This document shows, piece after piece, positions 47,884 through 57,561 of a stretch of 64,000 nucleotides of DNA (positions within the stretch are counted from its first letter, which is position 1; every line of letters begins with the position of its first letter). This DNA is from Fuerstiella sp. (GTDB taxonomy: Bacteria; Planctomycetota; Planctomycetia; Planctomycetales; Planctomycetaceae). The DNA is taken from contig JAKVAZ010000012.1 in assembly GCA_022447225.1 (NCBI GenBank), positions 180,507 through 244,506 on the forward strand, written 5' to 3'. The translations under genes were made by a program, and so were the position numbers. The notes beneath the pieces were generated by a model. It ran no database searches, was not told the DNA's origin, and was given only the letters and a program-made list of their open reading frames with translations.

Positions 47884-48396
47884 CTAGCTGTTTTGACTTT
47901 GACAGTGCCAGCCAAACAACAACCGGAATGCCGGTGAAAACACATGTGGATTTGCCTGAATTTCGGCAACCAGCTCATCAGTCTTAACCCACCTGACCTG
48001 CTCAATCTCGTCCGGATCCGGTGAAATTTCACGGTTCCACTGGCATTCATACAACACCGTAAATTCCATACTGGTTTCGGGACAGGCCTGGAATTTTTGA
48101 CACCGACGCAGCGGACTGCTGACGCCAAGTTCTTCAGTAAGTTCCCGAACGGCTGCTGCCGTGTAGTTTTCACCGGCACTCACGTGCCCGCAAGCCGATG
48201 AGGTCCATACTCCGGGGAACTCTTCTTTTGAACGGGGTCTCTTATGAATCAGCAGCCGTCCATCTGCCCGGTACACAAAAATGTGGACAGCACGGTGCAG
48301 CATCCGTGATTCATGAACTTCAGAGCGTTGTTTCTGGCAAATCACATGATCGTGTTCATCAACAACATCAAACCATTCGTCCCTGACGTCGACCAT
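47884..48396 (-). CDS. Nudix hydrolase (YfcD/IDI-like)
   Basis: The 170-residue protein contains a complete Nudix box: G-H-V-S-A-G-E followed at the proper spacing by RELTEELGV, in the form GX5EX7REUXEEXGU. The preceding HRAVHIFVYRADGRLLIHKRP matches the Nudix/isopentenyl-isomerase-like group typified by YfcD. The substrate is a nucleoside diphosphate derivative or a similar pyrophosphate. It does not carry the cysteine/glutamate catalytic pair that would define isopentenyl isomerase clearly. Monocistronic, on the minus strand. Confidence 0.87.
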   Translation of the reverse strand: MVDVRDEWFDVVDEHDHVICQKQRSEVHESRMLHRAVHIFVYRADGRLLIHKRPRSKEEFPGVWTSSACGHVSAGENYTAAAVRELTEELGVSSPLRRCQKFQACPETSMEFTVLYECQWNREISPDPDEIEQVRWVKTDELVAEIQANPHVFSPAFRLLFGWHCQSQNS

Positions 48397-48638
48397 CGTA
48401 TTCCCCCGAACGCAGCTGACAGCTTATAACAGTTGGCCGTGATTCTTTACAGCAGGTCCGTAACCACACATCCGAACGACTGTGGTCAACAAATTTTGTC
48501 CACAGATGTCGCAGACAGACAGGAAATTACAGGAACGTACGGCCAGTCTCTGGACGCTGGCACTGTAAATCGACAGGCTTATACAGGCTGAACACAGCGG
48601 TTCGTCCGTTCTTCTTGTCTCTGTTTCAGGTGTTCTTC

Positions 48639-49907
48639 ATGTCGCATTGGTCTTCCGTTTGTGCAAACGTCATCACCCTAATCGCCGCCTGTGGGAGTTC
48701 GCTGTCAGCCACGGAGATCTCTGCCCGGGACTGGCCGTGGTGGAGAGGGCCGGAACGTAACGGAGCTGCTCATCCCGATCAAAATCCGCCGCTGCGCTGG
48801 AACGATGCGGACAACATTGCCTGGCAGACTCCAGTCCCCGGCCGCGGACACGGATCACCTATCGTGCTGGGCGACCGTGTGCTGGTCACTGCGGCAGATC
48901 ATGAGACTCAGCAACAGCTGGTCATTTGTCTCAACCGAGATGACGGCACGGAAGTCTGGCGGGAAGTCATTCACCAGGGAGGATTTCCTGATCACGGCAA
49001 CGAAAAATCATCTCTGGCCTCAACAACTCCGGCGTGTGACGGAACTCGGGTGTTCGTTAATTTTTATAACGACGGCAGTGTCTTAACCACGGCACTCAAA
49101 CTGGATTCAGGACAGCGATTGTGGCAGCAGAAAATTACCGACTATGTCATCCACCAGGGATATGCGAGCTCACCGGCACTTTACGACAATCTTGTCATTG
49201 TGTCAGCGGATAACAAAGGAGGAGGAGCCGTGTCCGCTCTGAATTCAGAGACGGGCAAGATCGTCTGGACGCGGAAGAGACCCGTGAAACCCAATTATCC
49301 CTCCCCCATTATTCTGCATGTCGCCAATCGTGATCAGTTATTGCTCACCGGCTGTGACCTGGTCACGAGTCTGAACCCCGCGACCGGAAAAGTCCTGTGG
49401 GAAATCACCGGCGCGACCACCGAATGTGTGACATCAGTCGTTACTGACGGCAAGCGGGTCTTCACCAGTGGAGGATACCCGGACAACCATATTGCAGCCG
49501 TTGACGCGGCGGGGGCCGGAAACGAAGTGTGGCGGATTCCGGTTCGTACCTACGTTCCCTCAATGCTGATTCATAACGGAGTCCTGCACGCCGTTATGGA
49601 CGCCGGAATCGCAACCTGCCGGATCGCGGAGACCGGTGAAGAACTCTGGAAAGCGCGACTGGGAGGCACGTTCAGCAGCTCTCCTGTTTTGGTCGGCGAC
49701 AGAATCTACGTGACCAACGAATCCGGACTGACCTTTGTCTATTCCACTTCAACCAACGGCTTTGAGTTGCTGGCAAAGAATCAGCTGGGTGACGATGTGT
49801 TTGCTACGCCCGTGATCTGCGACAGCCGCATCTATGCGCGTATTGCCACACATATCGATGGTAAACGCCAGGAGTTCGTGTACTGCATTGCCGAATCCGG
49901 CAGGTAG
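48639..49907 (+). CDS. Exported PQQ-like beta-propeller repeat protein
   Basis: This 422-residue protein has a signal peptide (about 1-24) followed by WPWWRGPERNG, the usual opening of planctomycete PQQ-like propellers. Repeats of the type VLVTAADHE, ALYDNLVIVSADNKGGGAVSALN and VLVGDRIYVTNESG form blades. These are PQQ-dependent-dehydrogenase-like folds; most of the planctomycete copies lack cofactor residues and are presumed to be binding or scaffolding proteins. ATG 48639 is preferred over TTG 48615. The next gene is 36 bases downstream on the same strand, giving a likely bicistron. Confidence 0.85.
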   Translation: MSHWSSVCANVITLIAACGSSLSATEISARDWPWWRGPERNGAAHPDQNPPLRWNDADNIAWQTPVPGRGHGSPIVLGDRVLVTAADHETQQQLVICLNRDDGTEVWREVIHQGGFPDHGNEKSSLASTTPACDGTRVFVNFYNDGSVLTTALKLDSGQRLWQQKITDYVIHQGYASSPALYDNLVIVSADNKGGGAVSALNSETGKIVWTRKRPVKPNYPSPIILHVANRDQLLLTGCDLVTSLNPATGKVLWEITGATTECVTSVVTDGKRVFTSGGYPDNHIAAVDAAGAGNEVWRIPVRTYVPSMLIHNGVLHAVMDAGIATCRIAETGEELWKARLGGTFSSSPVLVGDRIYVTNESGLTFVYSTSTNGFELLAKNQLGDDVFATPVICDSRIYARIATHIDGKRQEFVYCIAESGR

Positions 49908-49943
49908 ACACTTCAACAGTCACTTTGATATCAGGTAATCGGA

Positions 49944-50882
49944 ATGCAGCAGACCTTATCTTCCATCAGTCGGCGCGATTTCAGTTTAGCCGTTGCCGGC
50001 AGCATCATCGCCACGAATGTCTCTGATGCCGCATTGCAGCCTGACAAATCAACATTCAGACTTCGTTATATGCTTGGCTCCTGCATGTACGGATACACCG
50101 CCCTGCAGGAAATTGCACCCGAAGTCAGGAAGATCGGGGCACAGGCGATTGACATCTGGCCCCGTGTTCATGGAAATCAGCGTGAGCAGCTGGACGAAAT
50201 GGGAGAAGAAGCGTTTGCCGATATGTTGCGCGAACACAACATTCGTCTGGGTTGTCTCACCCAGTACAAGCTGGGTCCCTTTGGCCTGGCAGATGAAATC
50301 CCTCTGGCAAAACGTTTAGGCTGTTCAACCATTGTCACAGGGGGTAGAGGTCCGAAAGGTTTGAAAGGGCAGGAGCTCAGGCTGGCTGTTCAGACATTTG
50401 TGGAACGAATGAAACCGCACCTGGCGATCGCGCAGGCACACAATGTTACGATTGCCATTGAGAATCACGGCTCCAATCTGTTTGAATCCGCTGACGCATT
50501 GAAGTGGATGGTGGAACTTTGCCCTGACACTCACCTCGGCGTGGCACTGGCCCCGTATCACTTACCTCAGGACGAACAACATATCGCAGATCTGATTCGC
50601 TCACTGGGCAGCCGGCTCGAAGTATTTTATGCGTGGCAGCACGGTATGGGCTGCCGCCTTAAGCTGCCGAAGGAACAGGAACTGCTGCAGATGCCGGGAC
50701 GCGGATCTCTGGATTTTCAGCCGCTGCTGGCGGCCCTGAAACACATCGATTATCAGGGCTGGACAGAAATTTTCATGCATCCGGTTCCTCGCGGAATTCC
50801 GATTCTCGATACAACCTCAGCGGTGACTGCGGAGATCAATCAGGCGCGACAGTATCTCAGTGAATGTCTCAACGCCGGATGA
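49944..50882 (+). CDS. Exported sugar phosphate isomerase/epimerase-like protein
   Basis: The 312-residue protein has a twin-arginine-type signal peptide (SRRDFSLAVAGSIIATNVSDA), predicting folded export. The rest is a xylose-isomerase-like TIM barrel: GCSTIVTGGRGP, the likely metal-site helix IAIENHGSNLF, and TEIFMHPVPRG near the end. The group includes tagatose/ribulose epimerases, myo-inosose dehydratases and related metal-dependent enzymes. It lies 36 bases after the propeller gene. The pair is typical of planctomycete extracellular carbohydrate loci, but the substrate is unknown. Confidence 0.8.
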   Translation: MQQTLSSISRRDFSLAVAGSIIATNVSDAALQPDKSTFRLRYMLGSCMYGYTALQEIAPEVRKIGAQAIDIWPRVHGNQREQLDEMGEEAFADMLREHNIRLGCLTQYKLGPFGLADEIPLAKRLGCSTIVTGGRGPKGLKGQELRLAVQTFVERMKPHLAIAQAHNVTIAIENHGSNLFESADALKWMVELCPDTHLGVALAPYHLPQDEQHIADLIRSLGSRLEVFYAWQHGMGCRLKLPKEQELLQMPGRGSLDFQPLLAALKHIDYQGWTEIFMHPVPRGIPILDTTSAVTAEINQARQYLSECLNAG

Positions 50883-51031
50883 ATGACCACACGTGACCGG
50901 CGGACAGTGTCCCTGATATTGTTGCTGAACGTAATGATCAGATTCCGACACGCATTAGTCGAAGACCCGATAATGGCCCGTCACTTTACCTGCCGCCACC
51001 GGACTTTAATTGATTATTCAGCTGGTGAATC

Positions 51032-52213
51032 ATGAAAGATGCCGTCATCGTCAGCACAGCCCGGACTCCGATCGGCCGGGCCTATCGTGGTGCCTTCAAC
51101 AACACACAGGGCCAGTCGCTGGCCGCACACGCGATTCGTTCCGCCGTCGAACGCTCGGGCGTTCATCCGGAAGAGATTGACGATGTCGTGTTTGGCTGTG
51201 CGATGCCGCAGGGGTCAACCGGACTGAACGTTGCCCGACAGGCGGCGTTGGCAGCCGGAATTCCCACGAGTGTTTCCGGTATGACAGTGGATCGCCAGTG
51301 CTCGTCGGGCATGATGTCGATTGCAATCGCGGCAAAACAGATCCTGCATGACAACATGCGCGTTGTCGTGGCCGGTGGTGTCGAATCAATCAGCCTGGTC
51401 CAGAATGAACATATGAACCAGTACCGAATTGAGGACGAGGCCGTGGTTGCTGCAAGCCGCCACATTTACATGCCCATGCTGGAAACCGCAGAAGTGGTCG
51501 CGAAGCGATATAATATTTCGCGAGAGCAGCAGGATGAATACGCCCTGCAGAGCCAACAGAGAACAGCCGCCGGACAGGATGCAGGCAGGTTCGACGATGA
51601 AATCGTACCCGTGACATCGACCATGGGCGTCATGGATAAGGAGACAAAAGAAATCAGCTTTAACCAGGTCACACTGGAAAAAGACGAGGGCAATCGTCCG
51701 ACCACGACGGCAGAAGGCCTGGCGTCTCTGCAGCCTGTCACTGAAGGAGGGACAGTCACCGCCGGTAACGCCAGTCAATTGTCCGACGGTGCGTCGGCAT
51801 GCGTTGTGATGGACTCGGAACTGGCAGAACAGCGGAACCTTGAACCTTTGGGAATTTATCGTGGCATTGCGGTGGCCGGAACTGAGCCCGACGAAATGGG
51901 GATCGGGCCGGTGTTTGCCGTTCCCAAACTCCTGAACAACAGCGGTTTGCATCCGGATGACATCGGACTGTGGGAATTGAATGAAGCATTCGCCGTGCAG
52001 GTCGTGTGCTGTCGCGATCGGCTGGACATCCCAAACGAACTACTGAATGTCAATGGAGGTTCGATATCCGTTGGACATCCCTATGGAATGTCGGGTGCGC
52101 GAATGGTGGGCCATGCGTTGATCGAAGGAAAACGCCGCGGCGCAAAATTTGTTCTGTGCACCATGTGCGTGGGAGGAGGAATGGGAGCGGCAGGATTATT
52201 TGAAGTCGCCTGA
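51032..52213 (+). CDS. Thiolase family acetyl-CoA acyltransferase
   Basis: This 393-residue protein is a typical biosynthetic/degradative thiolase. C90 in DRQCSSGM is the acyl-accepting nucleophile, NEAFAVQ and [11 protein letters not shown] give the His and the CoA pocket, and the C-terminal [12 protein letters not shown] carries the second Cys. It interconverts acetyl-CoA and acetoacetyl-CoA or longer 3-ketoacyl-CoA. Length and motifs are normal. It stands alone but would complement the acyl-CoA dehydrogenase module at 39.6-42.7 kb; that link is inference only. Confidence 0.93.
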   Translation: MKDAVIVSTARTPIGRAYRGAFNNTQGQSLAAHAIRSAVERSGVHPEEIDDVVFGCAMPQGSTGLNVARQAALAAGIPTSVSGMTVDRQCSSGMMSIAIAAKQILHDNMRVVVAGGVESISLVQNEHMNQYRIEDEAVVAASRHIYMPMLETAEVVAKRYNISREQQDEYALQSQQRTAAGQDAGRFDDEIVPVTSTMGVMDKETKEISFNQVTLEKDEGNRPTTTAEGLASLQPVTEGGTVTAGNASQLSDGASACVVMDSELAEQRNLEPLGIYRGIAVAGTEPDEMGIGPVFAVPKLLNNSGLHPDDIGLWELNEAFAVQVVCCRDRLDIPNELLNVNGGSISVGHPYGMSGARMVGHALIEGKRRGAKFVLCTMCVGGGMGAAGLFEVA

Positions 52214-52248
52214 GTCTCACCGATTATATTTAAGCCGGATTTGTGCAT

Positions 52249-53565
52249 TCAGGACACCGTATGAATTCCGCCATGACGTTCGGCATGCCGTGCCTCAGCC
52301 AGCATGAACGAAAACGTCATCACGGCAGACATAACGGCAACCGCCCCCAGGACAACGAGAAACAGGGACCAGCTCTGCTCTGCAAGTTCTCCGGCAAACC
52401 AATAGAACACAGCGTTCACAAAGAATGCGACGGCGTCCAGAGTCCCGACCAAAAAGCCGGCATGGGGCCCCCCGAACTGAATTGAGAACACGCTCATTGG
52501 AATGTAGTAACAGGGAGCGATGCACAAACCGAACACGAACAACAGCCCCACGGACATTTCCGCTGCGGTTTGATTTGACACACTCAGGGTCGGCATCAGG
52601 TAAAACGCGCCAATACAGCCGGCGGCTGTCAGCAGCAGCCCTCCCATCATCCAGGCTGTTGATCGACGGCTAAGCAGATCAAACACGAAACCTCCGCACA
52701 GGACCGAGATAAGACTTCCCAATGGAAAGGCATTAGACGCCACGGCTGCAGCACGTTCCGTCATTCCCATGTTCTCCCTGAGAAATATCGGAACAAACAG
52801 CAGAAAATCCCACAGGACGGTCAGTGTTGCCAGACTGCCCACAATGAGCCAGAAGCGAGGACACATACAGAAGCGACCGATGGCAGTCCTCAGCGATGTT
52901 CCGTCCAGTGGATGGCCGGAATACGAAACCTCATTCACTCCCGGTTCCGTCGACTGCAGGCGACACGCTGCCAGCCGACTGGCGGCAGTTGTCTGAGATA
53001 CATTAAAGGCCACTGCAGTCACAAGTCCGACTCCACCGGCAATCAGCAGCAGGTTCGGCCAGGAGACGGTCCCGATCAGCAGACCCAGCCCAAAGGTCAC
53101 GCCCATGGTTCCCACCCGGGAACTGGTTGAAAGAATCCCCCAGACGCGTCCGAATTCTGCCGGACGAAACGACTGGCCGACAATACGGGCCATCGCCGGC
53201 CACCCGGCAGACTTGGCCATCAGGGCAACAAAAAATGCTGCCTGAAACATCCACGCGGACGTAGCCTGAGAAAATGCTGCAATTCCACACGAACAAACCA
53301 CAAGACCGGCGGTAAACGTGATTCGTCCGCCCAGACGATCAGCCGCATACCCCGCAACAAATTTTCCAATGACGGCTCCGGCGGTTCCCATCGCGAGGAT
53401 ACGTCCCCAGTCGCCTTTGTCGATGTCGAGAGCCGGGTCCGACAGAATTGAATTGCTGACCGGGGCCGGGCACATTCTGAGCACCATGAACACCGCATAA
53501 CCGATGTACATCGACAGCAGGACCAGTAGCTGATTGAAACGTTCCGATTGACGATTTTCTGACAA
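52249..53565 (-). CDS. MFS transporter
   Basis: The 438-residue membrane protein has about twelve hydrophobic segments in two groups of six. The loop between helices 2 and 3 (AGYAADRLGGR) is a good match for the MFS GX3DRXGRR signature. The style resembles nitrate/glycerol-phosphate or sugar-phosphate-type facilitators; the substrate is unknown. The frame begins at TTG 53565, with GGGG about 8 bases before it; an internal ATG at 53511 would shorten the first helix. It converges on the thiolase gene, with a 35-base spacing. Confidence 0.88.
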   Translation of the reverse strand: MSENRQSERFNQLLVLLSMYIGYAVFMVLRMCPAPVSNSILSDPALDIDKGDWGRILAMGTAGAVIGKFVAGYAADRLGGRITFTAGLVVCSCGIAAFSQATSAWMFQAAFFVALMAKSAGWPAMARIVGQSFRPAEFGRVWGILSTSSRVGTMGVTFGLGLLIGTVSWPNLLLIAGGVGLVTAVAFNVSQTTAASRLAACRLQSTEPGVNEVSYSGHPLDGTSLRTAIGRFCMCPRFWLIVGSLATLTVLWDFLLFVPIFLRENMGMTERAAAVASNAFPLGSLISVLCGGFVFDLLSRRSTAWMMGGLLLTAAGCIGAFYLMPTLSVSNQTAAEMSVGLLFVFGLCIAPCYYIPMSVFSIQFGGPHAGFLVGTLDAVAFFVNAVFYWFAGELAEQSWSLFLVVLGAVAVMSAVMTFSFMLAEARHAERHGGIHTVS

Positions 53566-53918
53566 ACCTCATCCCCGTGTTGCGGTTCCGGTACAATCAC
53601 CGGCCGCAGTCGTGTCGGTTTTCTGTGCGGAGTTCATCGTTTGACAGACGCAGCCCGGTGCGAGGAAAGTGCTCATCAAGACGGCCATTGCTGCCTGATG
53701 CGTTGTCAGTGTTCACAGCCGTGTGTGGTTTGATCCCGCCCAAACGATCAACGAGTCAATCGCTCACTATGCTGCAACCTGAGTCTATCGTCAACCGGTT
53801 CGGATGTTTCCGGTCACTCCAACATCGACACGCTTTGAGAGAATGCAGTGAACACGTATAACGTGCTGTTCCTATCGCCTGTGTCTTCTTATTGCCATGT
53901 CCGGCTCCTGCTTTCCGA
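53566..53918. other. Intergenic region before an ABC-2 permease gene
   Basis: These 353 bases hold no supported gene, and notably no ATP-binding-protein gene, although one would be expected just before an ABC-2 permease. Confidence 0.45.
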
Positions 53919-54767
53919 ATGAACACTTCCAGGGCGAACAACCGCCTTATCTCAGCAACGTGGGCACTTACCGTTCGGGAGTTGCGCCGTTTCTTCCGCC
54001 AGCGGTCACGGGTCGTGGGTGCGATCGGTCAGCCCGTTGTGTTTTGGATCGTATTTGGCGCAGGACTCGGAGCATCCTTCCAGGCCCCCGGCTGGGCGAC
54101 TGCTCTGGAACGCCCGCTGAGTTATCAAGAGTATTTTCTGCCGGGTATTGCTGTACTCATCGTTTTGTTCACTGCAATATTTGCGACAATCTCCGTGATT
54201 GAAGACCGTCGTGAGGGATTTCTCCAGGGCGTACTGGTCGCTCCTGTCTCCAGGTCCGCGATTGTACTGGGTAAAGTGGTTGGAGGTTCACTGCTGGCTA
54301 TGATCCAGGCCGGACTCTTCCTGTGTCTGGGGCCCATGATGTCTCTGGTCGGACTGGCACCTGACATACCGGTTTCCGTCACGCCCCTGCAGGGACTTAT
54401 CGCCGGACTGTTCCTTGCAATCATCGCGATCGAGCTCACATCTATTGGGTTTCTGATTGCCTGGCCCATGAATTCCACACAGGGATTTCACGCCATCATG
54501 AGCGTGTTCCTGCTGCCGATGTGGCTGTTGTCGGGATCATTTTTTCCAGGAGGAGAGTCCGGCTGGCTGTCCCTGGTGATTCGAATGAATCCACTGACCT
54601 ATGGAGTCGCGGGTCTGCGTCGTCTGCTGTATGCCCGGACACTTCCGGTTGGCGAAGCCCTGCCATCGATGTTCCTGTGCTGTACAGTGACAGTGGTCAC
54701 CACACTGGTCGTTTTTACACTGTGTGTACAGTTGGTGCGGCGCCCCTCTGTGCAGAATACCGTCTGA
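53919..54767 (+). CDS. ABC-2 type transporter permease
   Basis: The roughly 282-residue protein has six hydrophobic segments in the ABC-2 layout: an amphipathic N-terminus (TWALTVRELRRFFRQRSRVV), a second segment WIVFGAGLG, then a middle EDRREGFLQGVLVAPVSR loop typical of DrrB/NodJ-like permeases, and segments in the second half. It would export polysaccharides, lipids or drugs with a separate ATPase. ATG 53919 is used; a TTG at 53892 is the upstream alternative. No ATPase gene adjoins in this window, so the partner must be encoded elsewhere. murD follows 42 bases downstream. Confidence 0.85.
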   Translation: MNTSRANNRLISATWALTVRELRRFFRQRSRVVGAIGQPVVFWIVFGAGLGASFQAPGWATALERPLSYQEYFLPGIAVLIVLFTAIFATISVIEDRREGFLQGVLVAPVSRSAIVLGKVVGGSLLAMIQAGLFLCLGPMMSLVGLAPDIPVSVTPLQGLIAGLFLAIIAIELTSIGFLIAWPMNSTQGFHAIMSVFLLPMWLLSGSFFPGGESGWLSLVIRMNPLTYGVAGLRRLLYARTLPVGEALPSMFLCCTVTVVTTLVVFTLCVQLVRRPSVQNTV

Positions 54768-54809
54768 TGTTGAGCCGACGAACTGCGCTTACCACACTCG
54801 CGACAGAAA

Positions 54810-56234
54810 ATGTGCAGGTATCCCGTGCTGCCCAGCAGTTATGAAAATAAACACGTCACCGTTATGGGGCTCGGCAACCTGGACGGTGGTGTTGCGGCGG
54901 CACGGTACCTGGAGAGTCAGGGAGCTCATGTTGTCGTCACCGATCTGCGATCGTCACATGAACTGGAGTCTTCCCTGCGACAGCTGAAAACGGATGGACT
55001 CGACCTGAAATATTATCTGGGCGGACACCCGGATGTGGCGTTTGAGAAATGTGAATTACTGGTCGTCAACCCGGCCGTCCGACCCGACAACAAAATCGTA
55101 GAACATTGTCGGAATCGTGGTGTCCGGATCACCAGCGAGATTGAACTTTTTATCGATCGTAATCCGGCGTTCACGATTGCCGTGACCGGCAGTAACGGCA
55201 AGTCCACTACCTGCCGGTTGATTTACGATCTGCTGCGGGCAAACATTGATTCCACCCGTGTCGTTCAGATCGGAGGAAATATCGGTAGAAGTCTGCTTCC
55301 GGTTCTGCCTTCGCTTCGTTCTCAGGACATCGTGGTACTTGAGCTCAGCAGTTTCCAGCTACACCGGCTCGGAGACACCGGGATTTGTCCTGACGTTGCG
55401 GTCGTGACAGGCCTCAGTCCAAACCATCTCGACTGGCACCCTGATTTCGAACATTACGAATCGGCCAAACAGGTGATCTGTTCGTCGCAGAAAAAGACGG
55501 ACGGGATTGTTGTGCCGGATGATCTGGATAATTGGCCGATTCGCGGACGCTGCCTCCGTTTCGGCCTGTTTGATTCAGGGGAAGACGGCGTATTTATCGA
55601 CGACGGTGCAATCATTATACGAACAGCGGGTGTGGAATCAGCAGAACGTCTTTCGATGAATTCCACACTGCAAAGCCAGCACAACCAAAAAAACCTGGCG
55701 GCAGCCGTGGCTGCCGTTCAGTTGACCGTCAATAACACTCTACAGTTACAGCCGGTTGTGCAGCAGTTCTCGGGACTGCCCCACAGAATGCATACCGTCG
55801 CGCAGGGAAGCGGCCGAAGATTTATCGATGATTCCGCGTCCACCACACCGGAAAGTACTGTGGCTGCCCTCGAATCTGTCTCATCGGGGTGTGTCCTGAT
55901 TGCCGGAGGTGCTGACAAAGGAACAGACCTGAGTTCTCTGGGAAAACAAATCCGGCGATACACAGATCGTTTGGTGGCAATTGGAGCAACGGCCGCAGAT
56001 CTGTCCGAAGCAGCACTGGCCGGTAACAATGGTCAACAGAACTTTACCGTGGTTAAGACAGCCGATTTTGTCAGCGCATTTGAGCATGCAGTTGAACTCA
56101 CCCGACCAGGCGATATTGTGCTGTTGTCTCCAGGCTGCTCCAGTCACGATTGGTTTCCTGATTTCCAGGAACGTGGGCGGACGTTTTCCCGACTTGCCCT
56201 GGAATGGTGCGAGGCCCAGGAGAATATTAGATGA
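54810..56234 (+). CDS. murD: UDP-N-acetylmuramoylalanine--D-glutamate ligase (MurD)
   Basis: The 474-residue protein has the Mur ligase plan: an N-terminal Rossmann-like domain (VMGLGNLDGGVAAARYL), a central ATPase with the P-loop TGSNGKST and LELSSFQLH, and a C-terminal domain with LSPGCSSHDWF. The LSSFQL and P-loop motifs are diagnostic of MurD. It adds D-glutamate to UDP-MurNAc-L-Ala in peptidoglycan synthesis. It lies outside any dcw cluster, following an ABC permease gene. This supports cell wall synthesis in this organism. The start ATG 54810 seems right, though a GTG at 54825 is possible. Confidence 0.92.
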   Translation: MCRYPVLPSSYENKHVTVMGLGNLDGGVAAARYLESQGAHVVVTDLRSSHELESSLRQLKTDGLDLKYYLGGHPDVAFEKCELLVVNPAVRPDNKIVEHCRNRGVRITSEIELFIDRNPAFTIAVTGSNGKSTTCRLIYDLLRANIDSTRVVQIGGNIGRSLLPVLPSLRSQDIVVLELSSFQLHRLGDTGICPDVAVVTGLSPNHLDWHPDFEHYESAKQVICSSQKKTDGIVVPDDLDNWPIRGRCLRFGLFDSGEDGVFIDDGAIIIRTAGVESAERLSMNSTLQSQHNQKNLAAAVAAVQLTVNNTLQLQPVVQQFSGLPHRMHTVAQGSGRRFIDDSASTTPESTVAALESVSSGCVLIAGGADKGTDLSSLGKQIRRYTDRLVAIGATAADLSEAALAGNNGQQNFTVVKTADFVSAFEHAVELTRPGDIVLLSPGCSSHDWFPDFQERGRTFSRLALEWCEAQENIR

Positions 56235-56476
56235 ACGGAGAACCAATTCCATCGAAAAACTGCACCACCATCCTGGTGGCTGCCGCCCTGTTATTTTGGA
56301 TCCGTTGTGTGAACCCGAACTCGGTGGACCTGACGGTTGTCCGAATTCCGCGAGTGACCTCGATTGTTGAAACGCCTCCACGACTGACGAAAAGTGTCCA
56401 CACCTCTGTGCCGATGAAACAGCCGGATTTCGGTCGACCAGAACCTCTGGAGAGCAGCAAACTGAAAGTGATCTGA
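56231..56476 (+). CDS. Small exported or anchored hypothetical protein
   Basis: The 81-residue frame overlaps the murD stop by 4 bases (ATGA), typical of translational coupling. It has a short hydrophobic segment near the N-terminus (about 12-24, TILVAAALLFWIR) and a Pro/Thr/Arg-rich tail, without a recognised domain. The coupling and hydrophobic segment are the support; it is not certain that it encodes a stable protein. It might be a membrane-linked partner for wall synthesis, but that is guesswork. Confidence 0.45.
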   Translation: MNGEPIPSKNCTTILVAAALLFWIRCVNPNSVDLTVVRIPRVTSIVETPPRLTKSVHTSVPMKQPDFGRPEPLESSKLKVI

Positions 56477-56525
56477 CACTCGGGCCTTTCATCTTAGATT
56501 CAAAATACATCCTGGGAAATCTGCT

Positions 56526-57458
56526 GTGACATCAGACACAATCTCCAACCTGCTGGAGAATATCGATTCTGCGATATTGGGGAAAAACCGAGCCGTTCGA
56601 CTGTCGGTGGTGGCGCTGTTGGCAGGCGGTCATGTTCTGCTGGAAGACGCCCCCGGTTTGGGAAAAACGTCACTGGCCAGGGCTCTGGCGAAGTCCCTGG
56701 GGTGTGAGTTCACGCGTCTGCAGTGTACGCCTGATCTGCTTCCGAGCGACATCATCGGTTCAAACGTGTATCTGCCTGGCACGGGTGAGTTCGAATTTCG
56801 TCCTGGTCCCGTGTTCACAAATGTCCTGGTAGCCGACGAAATCAATCGAACGACACCACGCACGCAAAGTGCGCTACTGGAAGCGATGAGCGAAAACCAG
56901 GTGTCAGTCGAAGGCGAAACACGTTTACTGCCGGCGCCGTTTTTCGTAATAGCCACCCAGAATCCTTTTGAATTTGAAGGCACCTACGCGTTGCCCGAAA
57001 ATCAGCTGGATCGATTTATGGTGTGTCTCGAGGTCGGTTATCCGGACAGAACGACGGAACGTGACGTGTTGACCCGGCACCGAACAGGCGAACCGGTGGA
57101 TGATCTGGAAGCCGTGACAGACAGCCAGGCGATTTTGCAGCTTCAGGAACAGGTCACGTCCGTCCGAGTCGATGATTCCATCTCGGATTATCTTCTGGCG
57201 ATCACCCACCTCTCGCGCGAACACCGAGAATTATCGCTGGGAGTAAGCACCCGTGGTGCATTGACGATGTATCGAGCGGCTCAATCTTTGGCTCTGGTCA
57301 GCGGGCGTGACTACGTGATCCCTGATGATGTCAAAGAACTTGTCATTCCGGTATGGAGCCATCGTATCGTGTGTCGGGGATCGTTCGGCGACGGACAGCG
57401 CATTAAGGCGGTCCAGATTTTGAACGAACTTCTTGAATCGACACCGGTGCCGGTCTAA
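56526..57458 (+). CDS. MoxR-family AAA+ ATPase
   Basis: The 310-residue protein has Walker [16 protein letters not shown], Walker [21 protein letters not shown] and sensor-1 [22 protein letters not shown], the standard MoxR signatures. The C-terminal lid is helical. MoxR ATPases act as chaperones for VWA-domain or metal-loading proteins. The usual partner genes (DUF58, VWA, transglutaminase-like) are not in view downstream, where bioA lies instead. The GTG at 56526 is the start, with no strong ribosome binding site. Confidence 0.9.
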   Translation: MTSDTISNLLENIDSAILGKNRAVRLSVVALLAGGHVLLEDAPGLGKTSLARALAKSLGCEFTRLQCTPDLLPSDIIGSNVYLPGTGEFEFRPGPVFTNVLVADEINRTTPRTQSALLEAMSENQVSVEGETRLLPAPFFVIATQNPFEFEGTYALPENQLDRFMVCLEVGYPDRTTERDVLTRHRTGEPVDDLEAVTDSQAILQLQEQVTSVRVDDSISDYLLAITHLSREHRELSLGVSTRGALTMYRAAQSLALVSGRDYVIPDDVKELVIPVWSHRIVCRGSFGDGQRIKAVQILNELLESTPVPV

Positions 57459-57561
57459 GGAAGGAATCCGGGACCCACTGCCGGACCTGTTCAGTCCGTG
57501 TTTCTTAGACTCACCTGCTGTTTATTTGACCAACCGCCAGGATCGTCACAGCCGCAACGTT

